From: Styela clava
Taxonomy: Eukaryota; Chordata; Ascidiacea; Stolidobranchia; Styelidae
Assembly (NCBI RefSeq): GCF_964204865.1
Contig: NC_135254.1
Span: 14,575,001 to 14,639,000, forward strand
DNA length: 64,000 bases
Direction of reading: 5' to 3'
The notes under the pieces were generated by a model. The model searched no databases. It saw nothing but the letters and a program-made list of their open reading frames with translations, and had not been told where the DNA came from. This document shows, one piece after another, positions 56,601 to 64,000 of this stretch. The position numbers were made by a program, and so were the translations under genes. Each line of letters opens with the position of its first letter. Positions within the stretch are counted from its first letter, which is position 1.

Positions 56601-59600
56601 AGCTAATGTTGTTTCGAAGGACAAGGATCTTTCCGGTTCGCCATTGCCTGCATATGCAATTCATTACACCTTGAGTGAGGTAGTGGTTAGTGACTTACAT
56701 CTGTGATGCTGTCATCGTTAAGTCAACGCTTCAAAGCAGGAATGTGCAATCTGTGGCCCGTGGGCCAAATGCGGCCCTCAAGAAAAAATTGTGCGGCCCA
56801 CAGAAAAGTGCCAATTTTGAATGATTTGCGACCCACGGAGAAGTGCCAATTTTGAATGATTTGCGGCTCGCGGAACGAGTATTAATTTAGTAATTTCAAT
56901 CCCCTTGCGTTGCAAAGGCTATACCCGAGTCCAATTCATTATCTATGACGTTACAATGCCCTAACAACTAGCTTGTGTGCGAAGGGAACATTGGTATAAG
57001 ATTATCAACCATAAATTTTGTGCCTGCAATCACTAGAAAGCCTATGTTAAATAAAGGTGCGGCAAGCGATTTCACCCAGTTATTTCTATCTGGCCCTCTT
57101 GTATTAAAGGTTACACACCCCTGCTTTGAAGGCTAGGACTTGGTCATTCCCACTCATGAAATACTGCGATACTTTTCAGGTGATGCAATGACACAAACGG
57201 AATATTCACTACGTGATGAAGCATGGCGAAGATATGATCCTATCTTTACAACACATAGAGCACTGTACAAGAAAAACGTTCAACAGGTCTGCCTTTAAAC
57301 TAAGATGGATAAATAAATAATTAAATTTCAGTTGTTTTGTGGTGTTCTATTTTTGGATCACAATTGGCAACCTTTTTTAGGATATTTTTTAATATAATTT
57401 ACCTAAATAAGCAGAAGGAGACTCCCCTCCAGGCTAGTAAAACCATACATATTGGTGATTTTGATGGTGCATTACTCGGTAGGGAATTACGTCTGACATG
57501 ACACTCAGAAATATTTCAGGAGAACGAAAAAAAACAAAAAATATGACAAAAAAAATTGAAAACCTGATGATATAATGTTTCGATAATCAGCAAAATAATA
57601 CTGGCTATTCTGGAGATTTACACCAAACATAAACTAATTATGTTCGACTACCAAGGAATATTCCTTTGACTATTGAAACTTTCTGCCATAAGAAACAATG
57701 GTAATTATTTTAATTTGTTCTAATGCTTTCCAAAGTACTCAAAATTTTAACAAAACGCGTACCTAAAAACGCGTACCTAAACAACAATAATTATGGTATG
57801 TGTACATAATGAAGATTGAACACAATAAAGGTTTTTTGTGTGCGCTGATTGTGCACCTTGCGGCGGTTTGGCCTTCGTGTCTGTATATTTGTGCAACGCC
57901 CTCTAGTTGAATGGGGCAATCAAGAGGCAGCCGAGGCCTTCGTGTCTGTATATTTGTGCAACGCCCTCTAGTTGAATGGGGCAATCAAGAGGCAGCCGAG
58001 GCCTTCGTGTCTGTATATTTGTGCAACGCCCTCTAGTTGAATGGGGCAATCAAGAGGCAGCCGAGATGTGCATCTCACTTGGCGGCACTCTCTGGTGTTT
58101 AAGCCGAATTTCCTTTTGAGTATCGCAGTATTTTTGACTAAGATTTTTTTTGTCGGCTACCGATTTGTTCAAGTATCAAATCGTTCGACTACCGAGGTAT
58201 TGCTGTAGTTAATTTTATTTAAATAGCCCGCCATACTTAACTACTATATTAAAAACAGAAACGTCTTTTGAAATTGTATTTTATATGTATGATTGAAAAT
58301 TCATTACTTTTCTTCATTTTTTAATGCAGGCGCATACCAACTACTTTAAATATCTTCAACGTTGTCATAAACTTCCTTCAAGCATTTTGGAATCATCGGT
58401 ATGGACGCCCTATTGCTGTAAGTTCCATCATGATTCATATTGTATTATAGATCTTGTCTATAATCATAATCTTTTTCATACCATTTTTTCTTCATTTCTT
58501 TCCACATGCATAAAGTATGGAATTTAGAACTTGTAATGATTAGTTACACAGGTTCCATACCCGAAAAGAATAAAAATCATATTTAGTCCTTTACTAATCA
58601 TCATGTTCAACTTTTCGGTTTCGGCTCAAAAAAACTTACTGTAATTCTGTTATTGGGCAATTCATGCCAGATTTACAAACATTTGAGATTTCATAAAATA
58701 TTGAAATCGAATAATTTTGAAGCATTAACTATAAACACTGACACATTGATCAGTGATTGAGTAAATTGCTCAACAATGTAGCACATCGTGCTAAACGTTA
58801 GGAATTTGCTCGCCATTGCACTTCTGATTACCCAGCGTTGGTTCGCAGGTTTGAGTTCAGTGGGAGATAATTATGTGCAAGAGGATTGCTGGATTCCTCG
58901 CTGCCCGCTTTAGGGTGGTTCATGTAACCGCTGGTCGATTATGGCCTTCTCCACCATACCCGAATCCCATACCCGATATGGACTGGTAACCAGACGAGAG
59001 ACTGTGGTTCGCTGTATGATTAAGCTGTCTTAGCGGCTTCCCATTCCCTCTGGATAAATATGTAAATCCTATCCTATGTGCCAACTGTATGAACAGCTTT
59101 TGTGGTTTGGTACCTACCAGTAGTTGAATTTTCTCTGGCATATAAAATGCTCTGCTATACTTGATTACAGTAAGTTGCAATTAGATTTCCAAAGAATCTT
59201 AATTTTAAACACAAAATACAATACAATTAGGTATCATCTTTTGTTTAATAATAAACAACGTTTTTTTTTCAGCAATCCGTATTGTTGATGAACGTTACTC
59301 TCAACTGAATAACTTACTCAACTGCAGGACTTTACACACTGCCATATTCATGGTTATTTACAAATATCTTCACAAACATACTGCAGTCACAGAACAGGTA
59401 TGATTACTCGAAAAGTTCGTTGCGTTGGATTAGGAATGGGTGTGCTTATCATCAAGATGGGTGACCCGAATTATCACAAAACTTGTTTGTCATTTAATAT
59501 CCAGCAAATACCCGCTTATACAGAACAAAATGAGACCATGTTTTTTGTTTCCAAAATCTCATTTGTTAGAAAAGAATTTTTGGATGTGCTTTTACTATCA

Positions 59601-62600
59601 AAACAAATCAATTGCTTTTCCATCTGAGTATGTGGTGATTTAAGATTGTATCCTTAACCAAAATTTCTCTGAATAACGCATTGAAGACTTTATCTTTTAT
59701 TTTCATTTTTCAGACCTTGTGTATGGCGATCACAATTCTTGAAGGTGCATTGTTTGCTTCTCCAAGAGAAAATGATGATGGTTTGGAAGTAGAAACTGAA
59801 AGTATGTGTTTCCTGCATCATCTCTATACAAATTGTTCTTTGGCAACTGTAAAGCAAAAGCAAACAACCATGTGTCTTTGCTTTAAACCCAAAAGGGCTA
59901 AAAAGCTTGAAAAATCTATTTTGAGACAACGTAGAGATACATTTTTGATTTTCACCTTCTCCACTTTGGTGAATATTGATTCACATTATATTAAATATTT
60001 TACTTTTTTGTAATTTTCAAAATGAAATTTTTTTGAATTTTCAAACTTTATTTTTTATATTGAACCCTTCGATATTTAATTTTATGTCCGCTTCAAAGAT
60101 AGAAAAGTTGAAAAAAATGGTGTAGTTATATAGTAAACCATACCACACCTCTTTAATTAACCATTCAAAGGGCAGCTATTTACTACTGTTTGTGAACTAT
60201 TAGAATGCATGTTATATTCCATTGATTCATTTTTGTATGACATATTTCTACACTTTTTACTCTTGTGTCAAAAAAACACGTTGAAAATTTGTGGATGAAA
60301 TGTGGATAACCAAAATATGTCAGTCAAGATCAAAATTTTTTTTAATTAGCTATACGCCCCCTACAAAAATTGCCCTTGTGGGGCACGCCTCACCGTTTGA
60401 GAACCATTGGATTACACCCTGGGTGAGGTGTTGGCATGGGATTTGAACCCAAGATTTCAAGATCTCCCCAACTTTTATCCACTTTCAGAACCATCAAGCT
60501 CTCCAAACCAAAAAACTTCAGACAGAGATGCAGAATGGCAAAAGATGTTGACAATGTGGTTTAAAACCAACAACATGACGACAAACATTCGGCAAGTGAT
60601 TGATCAGGTTCAAATAACTTGGCAAGAAACTTTCCATGATGCAATGGAAACTGATGGTGAGATCATCTATTGATAATTTATATAACTAAATAATATTAAT
60701 GAAACTACATAAATGAAGGATATGTATGTAGTTGGTCCCGCAGATACCAGATCAATAGTACAATACTTGGTGTCACTAACTTATTTCAAACTGTTCTCAG
60801 ATTGCTCAGTGCGCACACATAAATTTAAATTCTAAATAATGCTTTACTGTTAAGGCCAGTTAAACGGAAATAGATATATTAAATTCATTTTTATTACAGA
60901 ACAACTGAATAATCAGCCTGAAGTTGATCCAGAAGAACCTGAAAGATGCATCGTAATACAGGTGTTATATATCATAACTTTGCATTGAATAAATACAAAA
61001 AAAGTCTGTTAATTTAAAAATTTGGTTTTCTGATGTATACTGTAGCTAATATTATATATCACTAAATCATAGCTAAATGGTAAGTTAAATATCTGAGATG
61101 AAATTTTCAAAATGACGTCAAAAATATTCTACTTAATTAATAGTTTAAAATGAAGTAGCGGGGCCAGTTTAGTTAGCATTTTATATAACTTTGGACATTT
61201 TTTTCTACATTTCATATTTTTTTTCACCAAATCTGTTACTCTCAGGAAAGCATTATTACGATGCTGATCAAGCTACATACAAGGTTTTCAGGAGTCAAGA
61301 ACTCTTTCGTCTTTCCTGCTGAATTTGTTCCCGATCTTGATCCTCCTAATCCGATTCCTCCGACGCCGGTGAAAGTTATCGAAAAAATATTGCTATTTGC
61401 TGCATCAAAAAGCCCTCACAATCAGAAGGTAAGTAGCTTTGATCGAACATGTGCCATAGATGACCGTGCCACTGAGGCTCAATGGCTCATACCCGATTAT
61501 ATATTTCTTTGTTTGAAGTTTTCAAATCTATATTCTGAACAAAGTTTAGTTGGGGTTGGGGAGGGGTTGCGATGCCCCGGAATAATATTGTTTCTTGGTT
61601 GGCGATCCAAGTTCGACACCCCCCCCCCCATTTTATGGAAAGTGTCCACCTCTGGGGATAGCCTATATATTTGAACTGAACTATTACAAAAATGTGATTT
61701 TCTCAAAACCTTAAAATGTGACCTAAGCTAATTTGTCTTTCTACTATTTTTATGGCAAATTTCATCGAATGGAGGTCATTTACACTCACTCAAAAGTAAA
61801 GGATCATCATTTAGCAGAGTTGCGGGCAAGTACTGAAATGCTGAGTACTGAAAGAGCTACTGAAACTATATTTACTCAAGCTGGAATGTTTGTTAAGCTA
61901 GTCCGAACAGGCTTCTGCAGATATATTGCTTCTGATTATCTAGTGTGGTTTGTGAATTCATACATGTTTTATATACAGGTGATCGTTGATATCTGTGGTA
62001 CTGCCGCAGTTTCTTCTCCTTCAGTTAGTGATGATAAAACGAGATATGAATCTGAACGAGAAAGACGTAAACAAGCTGCACTGGACATGCAACAGAGATT
62101 ATTGAAGGAATTTGCAAGCAAACAAAAGAAATTTCTAGGTAATTTTACAATTTTTGCACTTTCTAGAAACGGAGTTCACCAGTTACTGAACTATTTTTAT
62201 ATCATGAGATGGATACAGAAGACCTCCAAACAAAAAAATAAATTAGAAAAGAATCATATACATAATTATGTATGCTCGAGTATAATCCATTGATGAATGT
62301 GTGGCCCAGCAATGTTGCAATATTAGAATCTCAATCTCAACACTATTTTCATTGATAAAAAATATGACTTCATTCGTTTATATTTCATTTTTATACAACT
62401 TGACATCTCATCATGTCCTTTTAAAATTGTCAAACTAGGACTTTCTGAGCTTTAAAGTTTTTCTCTTCCTAAAAAGAGATTTGTATTCTTACTTGGTTGG
62501 TTGAGAGCTTATCTGTTTTCTTTCGAATTTTTTTTCTGAGAACTTCATTAATGTGAAATTCACTACTTTACAGCCTTTTCAATCAGTATTCGTTTGCACA

Positions 62601-63797
62601 TAGTGTACCGCCATAACTTTATATAGTCCGGTATCTCATGACCGCTCATGTTTTTGTTCGGAAATGAGTTTCCTATATTTTCTGAGCGAGTGCCCATGAA
62701 CTGGTTCCGAGCAAAAATTTTGAAAAACTTTCAATGATGTAATATTAAACTTAATCACATTGCAAAAATGAAAAATTTTACAGTAAGATGCAGTGATTTT
62801 GAGGATATGTATTGTCAAATAGTAATTTTAATCATTGAATAAACCAAACTCTTTTCATATGTTTTCATATGACAGAGCAAGTTGAAATGGATTTGGATTT
62901 GCCTGCTGATCCAGAAGCTGAAGTAGAAATGGAAACAAATGTTGTTGATGATAATAGATATGATTGTGTTATTTGTGGTGCTAGTGAAGATAGTACTATT
63001 AATATTGTTGGAAGTACAGACGCTGAACGTACGAACAGTGCGAAATCACAAATTATGGGAATGGTTGCTCTTGTACAATCGTCATCTTTACTCGGTGAGT
63101 TGTGTTGTTATATTTTCGACAGTTTTATCTGATTTTTTGCAATTAAGTTGATCTTGAAATACATTTGTTATACAACATTTATTTGTTCACATCTGTTTCT
63201 CCGAACATGGATCTGTACAAGCAGGCAATTTTTTTTAAAATTCGTTAGGAGCTACTATTTTCGAGATGAACGACATGGTTGCGAATAAAATACCGTAACT
63301 GATGTAAATGAGTTAAACAAAAAACTGATTTTGTTTATAGAAGAGCAGTGCTCATGTCGTCCCTAATATTTCAATTCGTTGTATTGGAAAAACCAAATTT
63401 AAGTGTGGCCCAGATAGATGTCTGAAGTTGATTATATGGCCCTATGGCCCCACCGACAAAAAATGCTGCACACCCATTCATTAGACTAATTTTTCATGCT
63501 ATTGGGAAAATGGAAGATTTTACAGAAAATCTCAATTTTTATCATATGAAATCCTGAAAACGTGTTTTCAATTACAAAATTTATGATATCTAAATTTTTT
63601 GTTTTTCCCTGCATGATGAATTAAAATTATACTTTCAGGATTCAGAACTGAATCTGATGAACTGAGACCTCTCAGACCTGTTGATTCAAACATAAAACCA
63701 ACGGAAACTTGCAGAAAATTCAATCGCGAACATCATGAAAATTTGAAGATGAAATTCCCACAAGAAATTGGTTCATTCACTCTCGGAACTAATATAG
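44644..63797 (+). CDS. UBR3: UBR3: UBR-box E3 ubiquitin ligase, 5' 25 coding exons (continues past window)
   Basis: Exons: 44644-44789, 45055-45236, 47298-47476, 48301-48445, 49222-49373, 50032-50141, 50615-50767, 51487-51565, 52099-52301, 52917-53076, 53443-53629, 53900-53967, 54463-54597, 55246-55459, 56354-56536, 57180-57286, 58330-58417, 59273-59397, 59714-59801, 60489-60656, 60900-60961, 61246-61428, 61979-62138, 62876-63094, 63639-63797. All are in phase, giving 1,218 residues of a protein near 1,900 in human. The ATG at 44644 has a good context (aaaATGg). The UBR box spans residues 83-151 with the full Cys/His set: CGCVW, YRCKTC, PCMSVCAACF, GNHEGH, GACDCGD, GFCSRH. MWVRNG and [12 protein letters not shown] mark the conserved middle. 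CVIC at 1123-1126 opens the RING-type finger, completed outside the window. The N-terminus is shorter than human UBR3, which has an Ala/Gly-rich extension. Exon 2's acceptor (45053-45054) has a weak pyrimidine tract. Confidence 0.95.
47647..47832 (+). repeat. SINE-1 partial copy in UBR3 intron 3
   Basis: It begins at 'agaggattactgactcctca', continues with 'ttcctccaccatcaagtcca' and 'gatgagaggctgtgg', and ends near 'ggctttcca'. The tRNA head is missing. Confidence 0.75.
48590..48830 (-). repeat. SINE-2 copy in UBR3 intron 4
   Basis: It reads 'catgccttttgctcc', 'gtaagaagctactatttttt', 'ttattacaccctgggtgagg', 'gggatttgaactcaagatg' (reversed B box) and 'actgctcagcca' (reversed A box). A family-M MITE begins about 25 bp beyond. 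Confidence 0.75.
48856..49069. mobile_element. Foldback MITE, family M, copy in UBR3 intron 4
   Basis: The left arm is 'ggcgctccagaagtgtgtgt'; the right side carries 'cctaaccctaacctggtaca' and ends 'ctacgggagtacc'. Flanks CATTCATC (48848-48855) and CCTTCATC (49070-49077) match at 7 of 8 positions. Confidence 0.78.
50795..51375. mobile_element. Two adjoining hAT-like fragments in UBR3 intron 7
   Basis: The first (about 50795-51060) opens with 'ctttcaaactttttggctcc', a typical hAT-end phrase. The second (about 51085-51375) is related to the element at 5070-5295 ('gttacagataat', 'gtccaacag', 'gggctaacgt') and ends 'gtaatttgcccaccccttg'. There is no coding sequence. Confidence 0.6.
52545..52792 (+). 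repeat. Two SINE-2 tail fragments in UBR3 intron 9
   Basis: Tails at about 52548-52600 ('gcttatacatgaccttgttc') and 52741-52792 ('gctgcttgtgtgtagagcct'). Both match the SINE-2 3' end and neither has a head. Confidence 0.55.
53680..53880 (-). repeat. SINE-2, near-full-length copy in UBR3 intron 11
   Basis: In reverse the head reads 'tggtggtctagtggttaaag' (A box) and 'gagttcaaatccc' (B box). The body includes 'ccagggtgtaataaattgga' and the tail 'gtggttgcttgtgcaaagcc'. It is the clearest copy of the second tRNA-derived family. Confidence 0.85.
54236..54450 (-). repeat. SINE-2 copy in UBR3 intron 12
   Basis: 'ggcttttgctccgaacaaga', 'ttattacatcgtgggtgagt' and the reversed A box 'acgatttaacgactaggcct' place it in SINE-2. 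The B box is degraded. Confidence 0.72.
55563..55940 (+). pseudogene. Eroded coding-like fragment in UBR3 intron 14, unidentified
   Basis: Two overlapping open frames in different phases (55563-55796 and 55745-55939) read together like one diverged protein: [27 protein letters not shown], with a C-x-x-C and a further Cys, then [15 protein letters not shown], then after a frame shift a basic, Asn/Pro/Ser-rich tail. It lies wholly in an intron with no matching splice sites. A zinc-knuckle-like protein from a mobile element is one possibility; I do not recognise the family. Confidence 0.3.
56578..56728 (-). repeat. SINE-2 copy in UBR3 intron 15
   Basis: 'aggatctttccggttcgcca', 'ttcattacaccttgagtgag' and 'catcgttaagtcaacg' correspond to the SINE-2 body and head read in reverse. 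Its head end abuts the hAT element at 56737. Confidence 0.68.
56737..57123. mobile_element. Non-autonomous hAT element in UBR3 intron 15
   Basis: The left end 'caggaatgtgcaatctgtgg' and the right end 'ggttacacacccctg' are inverted repeats. Flanking octamers CTTCAAAG (56729-56736) and CTTTGAAG (57124-57131) match at 6 of 8 positions. Internally, 'gcggcccacagaaaagtgcc' and similar units repeat three times. It is related to 15101-15425. Confidence 0.75.
57871..58065. repeat. 65-bp minisatellite, three identical units, UBR3 intron 16
   Basis: Units start 'gccttcgtgtctgtatattt' at 57871, 57936 and 58001, each ending 'gaggcagccgag'. The three are identical base for base. The flanks ('gcaccttgcggcggtttg' before, 'atgtgcatctcacttggcgg' after) suggest the unit was copied from within a longer single-copy stretch. 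Confidence 0.96.
58777..59075 (+). repeat. SINE-1, near-full-length copy in UBR3 intron 17
   Basis: Head 'tagcacatcgtgctaaacgt' and degraded B box 'aggtttgagttc'; body 'gggtggttcatgtaaccgct', 'cccgatatggactggtaacc' and end 'ctggataaatatgtaaatcc'. It lies 200 bp before exon 18. Confidence 0.85.
60330..60455. repeat. hAT-like end joined to a SINE-2 fragment, UBR3 intron 19
   Basis: 'cacctcaccgtttgagaacc'-like sequence (60387-60407) is a reversed 'ggttctcaaac' element end. It runs into 'ttacaccctgggtgaggtg' and 'gggatttgaacccaagat', a SINE-2 piece containing the reversed B box. Confidence 0.5.
63186..63275 (-). repeat. SINE-2 tail fragment in UBR3 intron 24
   Basis: 'gtttctccgaacatggatct', 'gtacaagcaggca' and 'ttaggagctactatttt' are SINE-2 tail segments read in reverse. 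Confidence 0.58.
63400..63475. mobile_element. hAT-like right end in UBR3 intron 24
   Basis: 'gtgtggcccagatagatgtc' and 'tgaagttg' repeat the right part of 28020-28285; the end is 'aatgctgcacaccc'. The left end is unclear. Confidence 0.5.
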
Positions 63798-63873
63798 GTT
63801 AGTGTTAGTGTACATTCATTCTAACTTAAAAAAAGGTAATTCAACTAAATGTAGGCCTATTGTTATTATCAGA

Positions 63874-64000
63874 TTATTACTTATCGATCTTGATCGGTAA
63901 GTACGTTGATAGGTATTTGTCTGTCTGTTAGATGCACACGATATCTCACGAAGGCGAGGTTTAATCTGTTCTAAATTTTACATGTGCATTCATCATATCG
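63874..64000. repeat. Repeat R3, uninterrupted copy (runs off the window)
   Basis: It matches 29791-29829 plus 31398-31500 continuously: the near-palindrome 'cttatcgatcttgatcggta', then 'cgttgataggtatttgtctg' and 'gatatctcacgaaggcgag'. It shows the state before the hAT insertion at 29830. Confidence 0.85.

Overview
The window is nuclear DNA of an animal. It is AT-rich, and its genes have many short exons with GT/AG introns of a few hundred bases to about 2 kb, inside a dense background of small transposons. All seven protein genes have clear human counterparts and the proteins are well diverged from them. Two tRNA-derived SINE families, many hAT-type miniature elements and moderately sized introns fit an invertebrate deuterostome. 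A tunicate (ascidian) with a mid-sized genome is my best guess, but no single feature proves it.

Layout, left to right: (1) 99-1135 (+), the last two exons of a FOXRED1-like mitochondrial oxidoreductase. (2) 6773-4086 (-), a complete five-exon TMCO1 (ER calcium-load-activated channel). (3) 7102-13935 (+), a complete seven-exon uridine-cytidine kinase that starts 328 bp from TMCO1, head to head. (4) 23970-17312 (-), a complete twelve-exon PRPF4 (U4/U6 snRNP WD40 protein). (5) 25422-32005 (+), a complete six-exon NT5DC2/3-type HAD phosphatase, head to head with PRPF4 across a promoter region with TATA, CCAAT and GC boxes. (6) 35580-33244 (-), a full-length ZW10 in one uninterrupted exon. (7) 43010-43900 (+), TBC1D7, also a single exon. 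(8) 44644 to beyond the window end (+), the first 25 coding exons of UBR3: N-terminal UBR box complete, RING finger just beginning.

The genes belong to unrelated housekeeping pathways: respiratory-chain assembly, ER calcium, pyrimidine salvage, splicing, kinetochore/Golgi tethering, TSC-mTOR regulation and protein degradation. There is no operon logic. What may be ancient is the TMCO1/UCK divergent pair, which is also how I recall the human TMCO1-UCK2 arrangement.

The sequence between and within genes is mostly mobile DNA: two tRNA-derived SINE families (called SINE-1 and SINE-2 here), several hAT-type non-autonomous elements with 8-bp target duplications (one 1.57-kb copy sits inside another repeat whose uninterrupted version lies at the right end of the window), a foldback MITE family in three copies, LINE-like 3' ends, and three tandem-repeat arrays of 31, 52 and 65 bp. 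I found no rRNA, functional tRNA, CRISPR or viral genes, and nothing that looks like a wholly new biological system. The most useful observations are the conserved gene pair, the two intronless genes, the nested transposon with its empty-site paralogue, and a possible small antisense membrane-protein gene in an NT5DC intron.
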